Below, in pieces: positions 1 to 8,118 of a DNA stretch of 64,000 nucleotides (positions are counted from its first letter, which is position 1; each line of letters opens with the position of its first letter). Where the stretch lies: NCBI GenBank assembly GCA_020638285.1, contig JACKIV010000002.1, positions 352,693-416,692 on the forward strand, given 5' to 3'. The notes beneath the pieces are model-generated. The model worked only from the letters and a program-made list of their open reading frames with translations. It searched no databases and had not been told where the DNA came from. Position numbers and translations under genes: made by a program. The DNA is from Rhodospirillales bacterium. Its GTDB lineage: Bacteria; Pseudomonadota; Alphaproteobacteria; Micavibrionales; Micavibrionaceae.

Positions 1-1
1 G

Positions 2-694
2 CTAAGCGGCTCGAAACAATGGATCACCAACGCCCCCATTGCGGATGTGTTTGTCGTCTGGGCGAAGAACGAGGCGGATGAAATCATCGGTTTGATCCTT
101 GAAAAAGGCATGGCGGGGCTGGAGACGCCGAAAATAGAGGGGAAATTCTCGCTCCGGGCGTCGGTCACGGGGGCTATTCTGATGGAGGATGTTTTCGTGC
201 CGCAGGAAAACATCCTGCCCGGCGCGTCCGGCATGAAAGGGCCGTTTACCTGCCTGAACAGCGCGCGTTATGGCATTTGCTGGGGCGTTATGGGAGCGGC
301 GGAGGGGTGCTGGCATGCTGCCCGGGATTATGTCATGACCAGAGAGGTCTTCGGCAAGCCGCTCGCGGCCCGGCAGATCGTCCAGAAGAAACTGGCGGAC
401 ATGCAAACCGAGATTACACTGGGCCTGGCGGGGGCTTTGCGCCTTGGCCAGATGTTCGATCAAGGCTGCGCCGCGCCCGAGGCCATTTCCCTGATGAAGC
501 GCAATAACTGCGGCAAGGCGCTCGATATTGCGCGGGTGGCGCGGGATATGCTCGGCGGGAACGGGATATCGGATGAATATCCGGTGATTCGCCACATGAT
601 GAATCTGGAGGCCGTAAACACGTACGAGGGCACACACGACATTCACGCCCTGATTCTGGGGCGGGCGCAGACGGGCATTCAGGCGTTTTTCTGA
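2..694 (+). CDS. gcdH: Glutaryl-CoA dehydrogenase, C-terminal part (cut by window edge)
   Basis: This flavoenzyme oxidises and decarboxylates glutaryl-CoA to crotonyl-CoA in lysine and tryptophan catabolism, passing electrons to electron-transfer flavoprotein. The visible part starts mid-protein at GSKQWITNAPIADVFVVWAK, the acyl-CoA dehydrogenase middle domain in its glutaryl-CoA form. It ends with NTYEGTHDIHALILGRAQTG, which carries the catalytic glutamate (in TYEG) and is characteristic of GcdH rather than short- or medium-chain dehydrogenases. About 230 of the usual roughly 390-400 residues are present; the N-terminus lies left of the window. The open frame runs from the edge, so no start is assigned. 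It is followed by a repeat-rich non-coding stretch. The identification is strong because both the substrate loop and the C-terminal signature match. Confidence 0.93.
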   Translation, partial: LSGSKQWITNAPIADVFVVWAKNEADEIIGLILEKGMAGLETPKIEGKFSLRASVTGAILMEDVFVPQENILPGASGMKGPFTCLNSARYGICWGVMGAAEGCWHAARDYVMTREVFGKPLAARQIVQKKLADMQTEITLGLAGALRLGQMFDQGCAAPEAISLMKRNNCGKALDIARVARDMLGGNGISDEYPVIRHMMNLEAVNTYEGTHDIHALILGRAQTGIQAFF

Positions 695-724
695 CCCCGA
701 AAGCCTTTTGTTTTCACTGAACCA

Positions 725-744
725 CTACCGGCTGAAGCCGGTAG
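725..744. repeat. Short palindrome, 9-bp arms
   Basis: Arms CTACCGGCT and AGCCGGTAG are separated by GA, 31 bases after the gcdH stop. A partial second copy (GGCTGAAGCCGGAGG) lies near 885-900. The placement allows a transcription-ending hairpin for gcdH, but there is no T-run, so a dispersed REP-like element is more likely. Confidence 0.6.
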
Positions 745-787
745 GTTCGAAAAAGGCTGGAAGCCTTAAAAAAAAGAAAGAAAAGAT

Positions 788-877
788 TCACCACAGAGGA
801 CACAGAGACCACAGAGAAGGCACGGAGAACAGCGTCTCTCTGTGACCTCTGCGTCTTCTCCGCGTTCTCTGTGTTAA
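788..877. repeat. Imperfect inverted repeat of the cacagagg/cctctgtg type
   Basis: The left arm is built of CACAGAG units (788-830) and the right arm of CTCTGTG, CCTCTGCG and TTCTCTGTG units (835-877), so the stretch can fold into one long imperfect hairpin. A similar arrangement recurs at 4241-4320. No open frame in 695-1041 looks coding; this gap holds only these repeats and the leader of the next gene. Confidence 0.6.
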
Positions 878-1041
878 AAAATACGGCTGAAGCCGGAGGT
901 TTAAAACCTAAAGAGGGACAATAAATACGGTCTTTATTTTCTGTTGCACCGCCCCGTTAAACAGCGCTTAGGATTTTGCCCGGATAATGGTATAAATCGG
1001 AAGGCGTCCTGCGTCGCCGCCGAAGAGGGGATTCTTGAAAA

Positions 1042-4000
1042 ATGTTCTGTAAATCAACCTGTTGGTTTCCTGCATCATCTGTCATCCCCGCGAAAGCGGG
1101 GACCGGGGCAGTCGTTTTCGGCACGCTTTTCCTTCTGGCGACCCTTTTCTTTTCCCTGCCTGCCCATGCGCAGCTTTACAACGCGGGCGATGCGTGCACC
1201 GTGGCGGGCAAGGTCTATACGGCGGAGGGCGGAGCGGGTCCCTCTCTCGTATGCAACGGAACCACGCTTCAGGTGGATGAAAGCGTCAAAACCGGCCCTT
1301 ATGCGCGCGGAATCGGCACTGCTGCGCCCAAAGCCCCCCTTCATGTGGCGGGGGAAGCCATTATCGGCGCAACAACAGGGCTAGCGTGCGATGCGGACCG
1401 CAAGGGCGGATTGCGGTGGAATGATACCGACAAGCTGCCCGAGTTTTGCGATGGAACGACGTGGAAAGCGATGGTCGTCGGGGCGGTTGTGAGCGGTGAA
1501 CCTCCGGTGGATTGCCCGGTTGTCGGGGATGTGTGCAGCGACGGAACCATTTTCGCGGGGCTGAGCGGGGGAATACCTATCTACACGACCCGATGCGATG
1601 TTGGTATGACATGGGACGGGTCGACCTGTACGGGGACGCAGGCTGGTTTTAAGTGGAACAATGGGAATGGGAGTAATTATACGGCAACATTTGCTTATAG
1701 TTCTAACGGTTCTATTAACACAAACATTCTGATTTCTACAGATTCGGATTCAGGAACAGCAGGAATTCAGCCTCACATTGCCGCGCAATATTGCGCTGAC
1801 AGTTTCGATCACGGTAAAGATGATTGGTACCTGCCATCTCAAGGTGAATTGCTCCTCATGTGGGGGAATAAGGCCGCCATCGGAAATTTTCATGCCACTG
1901 ACAGTTACTGGACCTCCACAGAGTCCGCTATTAATAATGCAAGGTATGTAGCTTTTAATACTGGGCAATCTGCCAACAGCCCTAAAATAGGCACGTACTT
2001 CGTCCGCTGCACCCGTCGTGGTGCAGACACGAGCGGCGCGGATTTGACGCCGGATGCGTTTACCTTTACGGCGCTGACGAATCAGGTTCGGAATACGGTT
2101 GTATCCAGCAATTCTGTCACGGTGGCCGGGTTTGACGGGCCTTTGTCGGTCTATGTCACGGGGCCGGGAAGTCCGCAGCTTCGCGTCAATGGCGGGACGT
2201 GGGGGAACAGTTTGAACATCAGCCCCGGCGATACGCTCCAGATTCGCCAGACGACAAGCCCCGCGCCAAACACCTCCCGCGCGGCGCTCGTGACCCTTGG
2301 CACGGCGGCGGTGGACTGGGTGGTGACGACGGCGGTCGGCGAAGTCCCCGTGGGCAATACCGGCCTGACCTGTAACGCCGGGGCGGCGGGAACCGTGCGA
2401 TACAACAGCGGCGGAACCGTCATGGAATATTGCAACGGCACCGCATGGGCAAGCATCGGGGGCGCAACGCCCGCCGGGGCGGATACCCAGATTCAGTACA
2501 ACAATGCAGGAGCGTTCGGGGCAAGTTCCCATTTGAAGTGGGTCGGAACATCAAGCGCTTTGCACGTTCATGCGGCAGACCCTGCGAGTATGGTTGTCAA
2601 TCATAACTCCGGATATCAGGGAGGCGTAAACTCTGTCCGGGACAAAGATTCCTCCCTAGCCGCTTTTCATGGTGGTGTATCGGGGAATGGGAATGATTCC
2701 AGAACGTTTGCTCTGATTGGTATGCGCCGGGTAGCTTCGTCTTGGGAAACGTATGCGGCTGTTCCTACTGGAACCTACCTTCCGGGGATTGCTTTCGCGG
2801 GCCAGACTGGCTCGAACGGTTCACTCGATATGGATATTGGGGCGTCTGTTCTTGCCCAAGTTGATGGAACCGTTTCTGCCGGAGTCATTCCGACGGCAGT
2901 CGTTTTCAATACATCTTTAACAGATGACACGGGTTTAACCGAGCGCATGCGGATAGCTTCTTCCGGCAATGTCGGCATTGGCACCGCCGCGCCCAAAGCG
3001 CCTCTACAGGTGGCGGGCGAAGTCATCGTGGGACCGACCTCCGGCCTTGCGTGCGATGCCAACCGCAAGGGCGGGCTGCGGTGGAGCGATGCCGAAAGCA
3101 CCATCGAAATGTGCGATGGAACGGATTGGAAGAAGGTCGCCGCTGCGACCTGCGACAACGCGCCTGCGTTTTTTCCGTTTACGGCGCAAACGGGTCTTGG
3201 CGTGTCAACGCTTGTGACCTCCAACATTGCCACGATCACCGGGATGGATGCGGGATGTACGGCAACCGTTTCGGTTAGTGGCGCAAGCGGAAGCCCGGAA
3301 TACCGGGTATGCAGCACGTCGGATTGTTCTTCCGTCACGCAAGACTGGACGGCGGCGAATAACACAATCGACATGCAGGGGAAATATCTCCAGCTTCGCG
3401 CCACGACAAGCGCGAGCGCGGGAACGGAATTCACCATCACGGGCACTGTCGGCCCGGTGTCGAGCGACTGGAGCATCACCACGCTTCACGCCGATTGCAG
3501 CCTTTCGCCCGTCGGCACGGTGTGCGCGGATGGGACGGTTTACGCGGGAACGTCCCCGGCCAGCGGGACGCCCATGTATATCACCCGCTGTGACGGGGGC
3601 CGGGTGTGGGGCGGGTCGTCGTGTTCCGGGTCGCGGTTATCGACGGCATGGAACAACGGGAACAGTAGTAATTATGTGGATACGTCTTTGGCGAATTGCG
3701 GGGCTGCGCCGTGTGCGGGGACGGCGGATGGGCGGGCGAACACCACCACTTTGGCGGCGGCGGATTCGGATTCCGGGGCCGGGGGCACGCAACCGCACGC
3801 GGCGGCGGTGTATTGCGACGGCTTGAACATCCACGGGCAAACGGATTGGTATCTGCCGTCCCTGCCGGAACTGGATGTCATCATCCGGGCGAACAACCCC
3901 GATCTGACGAACGGCACGGGGGATGATAATACGCTCGGGGATTTCGCCATGACCACCTATTACTGGTCCTCCTCCGAGTCCAACGGTTACTACGCCTGGA

Positions 4001-4077
4001 TCGAGCGTCCCAGTGACGGCAGCCAGGGCGGCAACACCAAGGGCAATGGCTACGCCATTCGCTGTGCCCGGAGATGA
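1042..4077 (+). CDS. Large secreted protein with two DUF1566 (Lcl C-terminal-like) domains
   Basis: Function unknown. The 1011-residue product has an N-terminal hydrophobic stretch (about residues 24-43) ending in a signal-peptidase-I-like site, PAHA before QLYN, so it is probably exported. Two DUF1566-type domains carry the motif DWYLPS followed by a YWTS/YWSS-SES block and ending VRCTRR or IRCARR (about residues 180-330 and 850-1011). Between and before them are repeated units with GIGTAAPKAPL, VAGE and GLACDA motifs and a C-G-T-W ending (about residues 91-143, 435-475 and 645-700). Units like these are seen in surface and fibre-like proteins. The start codon has only a distant GAGGGG upstream. 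Residues 14-22 (VIPAKAGTG) are encoded by a dispersed palindromic repeat, so the true start or signal peptide may have been rearranged. An adhesin-like surface role is inference. Confidence 0.72.
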   Translation: MFCKSTCWFPASSVIPAKAGTGAVVFGTLFLLATLFFSLPAHAQLYNAGDACTVAGKVYTAEGGAGPSLVCNGTTLQVDESVKTGPYARGIGTAAPKAPLHVAGEAIIGATTGLACDADRKGGLRWNDTDKLPEFCDGTTWKAMVVGAVVSGEPPVDCPVVGDVCSDGTIFAGLSGGIPIYTTRCDVGMTWDGSTCTGTQAGFKWNNGNGSNYTATFAYSSNGSINTNILISTDSDSGTAGIQPHIAAQYCADSFDHGKDDWYLPSQGELLLMWGNKAAIGNFHATDSYWTSTESAINNARYVAFNTGQSANSPKIGTYFVRCTRRGADTSGADLTPDAFTFTALTNQVRNTVVSSNSVTVAGFDGPLSVYVTGPGSPQLRVNGGTWGNSLNISPGDTLQIRQTTSPAPNTSRAALVTLGTAAVDWVVTTAVGEVPVGNTGLTCNAGAAGTVRYNSGGTVMEYCNGTAWASIGGATPAGADTQIQYNNAGAFGASSHLKWVGTSSALHVHAADPASMVVNHNSGYQGGVNSVRDKDSSLAAFHGGVSGNGNDSRTFALIGMRRVASSWETYAAVPTGTYLPGIAFAGQTGSNGSLDMDIGASVLAQVDGTVSAGVIPTAVVFNTSLTDDTGLTERMRIASSGNVGIGTAAPKAPLQVAGEVIVGPTSGLACDANRKGGLRWSDAESTIEMCDGTDWKKVAAATCDNAPAFFPFTAQTGLGVSTLVTSNIATITGMDAGCTATVSVSGASGSPEYRVCSTSDCSSVTQDWTAANNTIDMQGKYLQLRATTSASAGTEFTITGTVGPVSSDWSITTLHADCSLSPVGTVCADGTVYAGTSPASGTPMYITRCDGGRVWGGSSCSGSRLSTAWNNGNSSNYVDTSLANCGAAPCAGTADGRANTTTLAAADSDSGAGGTQPHAAAVYCDGLNIHGQTDWYLPSLPELDVIIRANNPDLTNGTGDDNTLGDFAMTTYYWSSSESNGYYAWIERPSDGSQGGNTKGNGYAIRCARR
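1081..1106. repeat. REP-type palindrome inside the N-terminal coding region
   Basis: CCCCGC and GCGGGG arms flank GAAA (1086-1101). The whole 26-base stretch matches the reverse complement of 4341-4366 exactly. It lies in frame within the start of the secreted protein and encodes VIPAKAG-type residues. Confidence 0.85.
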
Positions 4078-4130
4078 ATCATTTAATCATTCAATCCTTT
4101 AACTCTTCCCCGCGCCCCCTCTCCCTTGAT

Positions 4131-4154
4131 CCCTCTCCCCTTCAGGGGAGAGGG
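4131..4154. repeat. CCCTCTCCCC/GGGGAGAGGG hairpin
   Basis: Perfect 10-base arms with a TTCA loop begin 54 bases after the stop of the secreted protein. A related CCCCTCTCCC string recurs near 4505, and a similar hairpin serves as a terminator at 24921-24954. It may end transcription here, but no T-run follows. Confidence 0.6.
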
Positions 4155-4240
4155 AAAGACGGAACAACGCTCTGGCAGGGAGAGGGGGGTGTTCAGGATC
4201 CGGACGATTTCGACACCGCCCGAAAGCTCCACCTTCGCTT

Positions 4241-4320
4241 TTTTAACCGCAGAGGCGCAGGGATCGCAGAGATTTTCTGTGATAAAAAACTCTGCGGCCT
4301 CTGTATCTCTGCGGTTAAAA
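4241..4320. repeat. Inverted repeat with AACCGCAGAG arms
   Basis: The outer 14 bases (4241-4254 and 4307-4320) are perfect reverse complements. The inner parts repeat GCAGAG/CTCTGCGG units, so most of the 80 bases can form one hairpin. This is a second member of the family at 788-877. Confidence 0.75.
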
Positions 4321-4340
4321 ACCGGGGCATAAAGTCCAAT

Positions 4341-4366
4341 CCGGTCCCCGCTTTCGCGGGGATGAC
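4341..4366. repeat. REP-type palindrome, inverted copy of 1081-1106
   Basis: CCCCGC and GCGGGG arms around TTTC. All 26 bases are the exact reverse complement of the copy inside the upstream gene, so the pair flanks most of that gene in opposite orientation. Confidence 0.85.
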
Positions 4367-4377
4367 GGGTTTGCCCG

Positions 4378-4453
4378 ATCTGTGTTTATCTGCGTTCATC
4401 CGTGGTGAAAAAAGAAGGTTAAGAACCACAGATGGACACGGATCAAAACAGAT
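4378..4453. repeat. Inverted repeat of the ATCTGTG...ACCACAGAT type
   Basis: A left arm (4378-4406) of ATCTGTG and ATCCGTGGT units is mirrored by a right arm (4425-4453) of ACCACAGAT and CAGAT units. It is a third repeat class in the gap 4078-4732. An open frame spanning 4074-4574 is made of these repeats and is not believed. Confidence 0.65.
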
Positions 4454-4654
4454 ATGGCGAAGACCACAGGAAGCGATTTGTTTTTTCTGGTTCGATTGTT
4501 CTTATCCCCTCTCCCTGATCTTAACAAAATATTTACATAAAACATTTGCGCTGGTATATCAATCCATTGTATAAAGGACTTTGGGTGGTTTTCCAATGGC
4601 AGAGCCTCACAGGAAGGGTTTCTGTTTTTTGTCTGCCCGGTTCTCGTGCCCCTG

Positions 4655-4678
4655 ATCCCCGCCTCGCGGGGATGACGG
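4655..4678. repeat. REP-type palindrome, variant copy
   Basis: CCCCGC and GCGGGG arms with a CTC loop, followed by ATGACGG as in the other copies. It lies about 55 bases before the next start codon. With the four preceding elements it accounts for most of the 655-base gap after the secreted protein. Confidence 0.7.
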
Positions 4679-4732
4679 AGGGACCAGGATAGCGGGTTTG
4701 GACATACAGGATGATAAGAGGGGAGACAGGAT

Positions 4733-5641
4733 ATGACTCAGGATATCAACGAAGGCATTGAGCGGGGACGTGCGGGGCAGATGCGCAACGCTGCAAGGGA
4801 CTGGGGCGGGTCATCGCCGATCCCGGAACGCAAGGAAAGCATGACCCCTTCTTTGTTTACGGTTCCTGCCCGGCCTTCTGCGCCGCTTGAGGACACATCC
4901 TTCCGGGGATTGTTAAAAACAATGGGCGAGCCGGAGTTTCGCAGAATCATTGACGACGCCATGCGTTTTGAGCGGTCGAAAGCGGCCTTGCCCGAGGGAC
5001 GCGGTTTTGTGACGGGAAACGGAGAATCGTCTGCGCCCGCACCTTTTGAAGCCAAGATTGCCTTGTGCAAGGCGTGCCGGGAGTCCATCGCCACCCGAGG
5101 GGTTGAGGCAACCGAGGATTTAATTTTTAAAATTCTTGATCTGGAAAACAAGTTGGCTCGCCAGACTCCTCCGTCCGGGGCGGGAGGGCCTCTGGATGTG
5201 GAAAGCCTCGTCGAAAAGCATTGGGCGGCCTGTGTGGATGCCCCGTCACAGGTTGATGCAAAAATCGACCGGATTGATGCGCTGGAAAAGAGCCTTTCCG
5301 GGATGGAAAAGGCGGATCCTTCGCTTGTCGGTGCCAAGGACAACACGCCACGTTCCATGGACAACGAATGGGCGCCGAAAGCTCATGAATTCCGCGTCGA
5401 GCAGGATAAAAAAATGGGCCGCCCGGTCGATGAGGCGGCTCTTGCCTCGGCGCGCGATAGCAGCTTCCTGTACAGGTGCTGGCGGGCGGCGGTGCGGGTT
5501 CTGGGTGGAGATACACCCTCAAAAACACAGGCGCTGCCCGAGCGCGTGGCACAGGGGCCTTCGACGACTGACAATTCTGCGCCCCCTGTTGTTCGCGGTC
5601 GAATCAAACAGGTCAAACCCGGTGTTTTCGAAGTCAGTTGA
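4733..5641 (+). CDS. Hypothetical protein, 302 residues
   Basis: Not recognised. The start ATG is preceded by AGGGGAGACAGG, a convincing ribosome-binding region. The product is hydrophilic, with no signal peptide and no obvious membrane segment. It has a C-x-x-C pair (CKACRES, about residues 110-116), a predicted helical stretch with LEKSLSGMEK (about residues 178-187) and a basic C-terminal end. No catalytic motif is visible. It sits between repeat clusters and a helicase remnant, and nothing nearby gives it a role. Codon use and GC content resemble the neighbours, so it is probably a real gene. Confidence 0.5.
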   Translation: MTQDINEGIERGRAGQMRNAARDWGGSSPIPERKESMTPSLFTVPARPSAPLEDTSFRGLLKTMGEPEFRRIIDDAMRFERSKAALPEGRGFVTGNGESSAPAPFEAKIALCKACRESIATRGVEATEDLIFKILDLENKLARQTPPSGAGGPLDVESLVEKHWAACVDAPSQVDAKIDRIDALEKSLSGMEKADPSLVGAKDNTPRSMDNEWAPKAHEFRVEQDKKMGRPVDEAALASARDSSFLYRCWRAAVRVLGGDTPSKTQALPERVAQGPSTTDNSAPPVVRGRIKQVKPGVFEVS

Positions 5642-5735
5642 GAACGGGAAAGGGAATTGGTGCATAAACCCTGTACATTGGCGCGGTTTCAGGTTTATAT
5701 CGTAGGATGCGTTCCATGACAGTCGAGCCTGCACC

Positions 5736-7049
5736 GTGACCGAGATCAAGGATTCACAGTTTTCTTTCCTTCCTGACGGGCGGGTGGGGTTCCAGCCGGA
5801 TCCCACAAACCCCACTCCCGGTGCGGCGTTTGCCGCTCCGGAAAAGGGCGCGGGGCTCCTGTCTCCCCGGCTTTCGGCCCTGCCCGATGGGCCCGGCGGT
5901 TTGCCGGAAGGTCTGCTTGAACGGGCAAATCAGTGGCTGGACTCACGGGTGGCTGCGATCCTTGAGCCGATTACCCTGCTCGAAAAAGCCGAAAATCTCA
6001 GCCCGGCCATGACCACGATTGCGGCGGCCCTGATCGCGGGGCTTGGCGCGGCGGCGCGGGAGGATCTGCGTCCGTCTCTGGGGGCTTTGACCCCGGAGGA
6101 CCGCCAGATTCTGCGCGCCCGGAAAATCCGCTCCGGATCCTTGCATGTGTATTTTCCGGAGATGAAAAAGCCTGCCGCTGTGCGCCTGCGCGCGCTTTTG
6201 TGGGCTTTGTGGCACGATGCGCCCCTGCCGCCGCCCCTGCCGCATGATGGCGCGGTTTCCGTTCCGCGTCTGGTCGATGCGCCGGACCTTTTCGCCGCGC
6301 CTTACTGGCTGGCCATCGGGTATCCTTTGTGTGGTGATCGGCTTGTGCGGATTGACATGCTCGATCGGCTGGTCGGCGCGGTGTATGATGGCGCTGAAAA
6401 AGGCACTTTCCGGGCTACGCACACTATGGCCGAATGGCTGGGCGTGAATATTGAAACGCTCTATGCCGTTCTGGAATCGCTTGGCCACCGCCGCGTGGAA
6501 GAAACTCCCGCGCCGGAAGCCGCGTCTCCCGTGGGCGAATCGTTTTCCCCGGCTGAGTCCGGTTCCCCTCCTGTGGATGAGGTTGTCCCGGAGCCTTCTG
6601 CTCCCGTTTCGGTCAGGAAGCCGGAACTGGCGCTGTTTCGTCTTGCTCGTCCGGTTCATCCTGTGTCTGCCCCGCGTCGTCCTGCACGCGCGGAGCAGGG
6701 TGACAGCGCCGTCCTTCCTGAAGGCGAGAAGTCGCCACGCAAAGGTGGACGTGATTCCCGTCGGCGAGAAGGCGGCGGACATGATCGCGGAGAGGCTTCC
6801 GGAAAGCCGAAATTCGAGAGAAAGTCGGGCGGGTCTTCGCGCCGCGAGGATGGTCGTAAACCCTCTTTTGATCGAAAGCAGCGGGGTGCGCACGAGGATA
6901 GGGCAGAGCGGCCCGAACGAGTTATTCGTGCCGAGGTCAGGGCAAATCCGGATGATTCGCCTTTTTCCATTTTGCGTCAGCTTGTTACGACGGAAAGGCC
7001 ATCGGATGATACGTCCAGGGATATCGCCGGGGCCGGGCAAAAGGGATAG
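5736..7049 (+). CDS. Orphan C-terminal region of a Suv3-like alphaproteobacterial helicase
   Basis: The 437-residue product matches the region after the helicase core in alphaproteobacterial DEAD/DEAH (Suv3/MgpS-like) helicases. It has an RPSLGALTPEDRQILRARKI block, KPAAVRLRALLWALWHD, LFAAPYWLAIGYPLCGDRLVRIDM, a long Arg/Gly/Ser-rich low-complexity tail (about residues 310-410) and the usual ending DDSPFSILRQLV. No Walker A, DExH or motif VI is present, and the upstream frame is closed by a TAG at 5703-5705, so the ATPase core is absent. The start is a GTG with no clear ribosome-binding site. It may be the surviving end of a broken helicase gene or a stand-alone RNA-binding domain. The family call rests on remembered sequence patterns. 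Confidence 0.6.
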   Translation: MTEIKDSQFSFLPDGRVGFQPDPTNPTPGAAFAAPEKGAGLLSPRLSALPDGPGGLPEGLLERANQWLDSRVAAILEPITLLEKAENLSPAMTTIAAALIAGLGAAAREDLRPSLGALTPEDRQILRARKIRSGSLHVYFPEMKKPAAVRLRALLWALWHDAPLPPPLPHDGAVSVPRLVDAPDLFAAPYWLAIGYPLCGDRLVRIDMLDRLVGAVYDGAEKGTFRATHTMAEWLGVNIETLYAVLESLGHRRVEETPAPEAASPVGESFSPAESGSPPVDEVVPEPSAPVSVRKPELALFRLARPVHPVSAPRRPARAEQGDSAVLPEGEKSPRKGGRDSRRREGGGHDRGEASGKPKFERKSGGSSRREDGRKPSFDRKQRGAHEDRAERPERVIRAEVRANPDDSPFSILRQLVTTERPSDDTSRDIAGAGQKG

Positions 7050-7056
7050 AAATCCC

Positions 7057-7479
7057 ATGCTTCGGGTGGTCTTTCTCAAAGCCTTTAGGCGGCGTGCGGC
7101 ATTGATTTTTATTCTTTTCTGTGGACTTTCTTGTTTGGGGGGAGGACAGGCGCGGGCGCGTGAGTTTTCCGGGGCGTATCTGCTTCAGATGTGCGCCAGC
7201 GCCGAGAGTGGCGCCGAACTGGTCCCCGGTGGTCATATTGCGTGCCAGTCTTATATTGCGGGCGTTATTGATTATCACGTCTTGCTGCGTTCTCTGGGCA
7301 CTGCGCCGAGCATTGATTTTTGTATTCCGGATTCTGTCAATCTGGATTTGATCCAGAAAGTGGTGGCGCTCTATCTGATGCGCAACCGCCAGCATGCGGA
7401 ATTTGTCGCTGCACCTGCCGTGTCTCTGGCGCTGTATCAGTCCTGGCCCTGCAAGACGAAATCCGGAAAGAAGAAGTAA
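7057..7479 (+). CDS. Secreted Rap1a/Tai-like domain protein
   Basis: The 140-residue product has a basic N-terminus, a hydrophobic signal segment (about residues 14-28) and an ARA-like cleavage site. The mature part fits the Rap1a/Tai family: YLLQMC near the start, ACQSYIAGVIDYH in the middle, FCIPDSVNLDLIQKVV with a conserved cysteine, and a terminal SWPC. Known members are periplasmic immunity proteins against type VI secretion amidase or related effectors, but many family members have no known partner. The reading frame stays open upstream inside the preceding gene; the ATG at 7057 gives a sensible signal peptide and lies 7 bases after the preceding stop. No type VI gene is in the window, so the role is open. 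Confidence 0.68.
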   Translation: MLRVVFLKAFRRRAALIFILFCGLSCLGGGQARAREFSGAYLLQMCASAESGAELVPGGHIACQSYIAGVIDYHVLLRSLGTAPSIDFCIPDSVNLDLIQKVVALYLMRNRQHAEFVAAPAVSLALYQSWPCKTKSGKKK

Positions 7480-7587
7480 AGTTTTCTGCGCATTCAATTG
7501 TATGATTTTCTTGGGATCCAGACATTCCCCTTTTCTCCATTTTCTGATAGAATCATACCCCGTTCTTTGTTCCAAGAGGATGTTTTC

Positions 7588-8118
7588 ATGGCAAATTCTG
7601 AAAAAGTATTTTTATCCGGACGGGAGCGCACGTTCGGAGAAGACGAAATTATCGTCAGCAAAACGGACATGAAAGGCCGCATTACCTACGCCAATCCTGT
7701 TTTTATCAATCTGGCCGGGTTTCCGGAAACAGATTTGATTAACGCGCCGCACAGTCTTGTCCGGCATCCGGATATGCCGCGTTGTGTTTTCAAGCTGCTC
7801 TGGGATACGCTTCTGGCCGGACGCGAGATCTTCGCCTATGTGGTCAATCGGTCTATGAACGGGGATCATTACTGGGTTTTCGCGCATGTGACCCCGAGCC
7901 GGGATCCCTCCGGGAACATTGTCGGATTTCATTCGAATCGCCGTGTTCCAAATCGCCGCGTTCTGGACGGTGTTATTTCTCCGCTTTATGCCCAGCTTCT
8001 GACCGAAGAAAACCGCCATGCAAATGCCAAGGAAGGCATGAATGCTGCGTTCGACATGATGGTGGGGCTGCTCAAATCCAAAGGGGTCGGGTATGACGAA
8101 TTCATCTTCTCTCTCTAG
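7588..8118 (+). CDS. Aer-type PAS sensor protein
   Basis: This 176-residue protein is a PAS domain of the aerotaxis-receptor class. It contains TDMKGRITYANPVFINLAGF, then HSLVRHPDMPRCVFKLLWDT and NGDHYWVFAHVTP, the signature of FAD-binding Aer PAS domains. It ends after a short helix with no membrane segment and no signalling domain. The ATG at 7588 was chosen over an upstream in-frame start because AAGAGGA lies 7 bases before it and the PAS fold begins soon after. The last 26 bases overlap the next gene, a membrane transducer, so the two are probably co-translated. It likely senses redox or oxygen through bound flavin; the flavin is inferred from the family. Confidence 0.85.
   Translation: MANSEKVFLSGRERTFGEDEIIVSKTDMKGRITYANPVFINLAGFPETDLINAPHSLVRHPDMPRCVFKLLWDTLLAGREIFAYVVNRSMNGDHYWVFAHVTPSRDPSGNIVGFHSNRRVPNRRVLDGVISPLYAQLLTEENRHANAKEGMNAAFDMMVGLLKSKGVGYDEFIFSL

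Noticed and set aside
84..694. Minus-strand frames opposite gcdH
   Set aside because: The plus-strand frame has the full set of glutaryl-CoA dehydrogenase motifs; the opposite frames are shadows.
4074..4574. A 166-residue open frame after the secreted protein
   Set aside because: Its sequence is mostly translated dispersed repeats (for example a PVPAFAGMTG stretch), so it is unlikely to be a gene.
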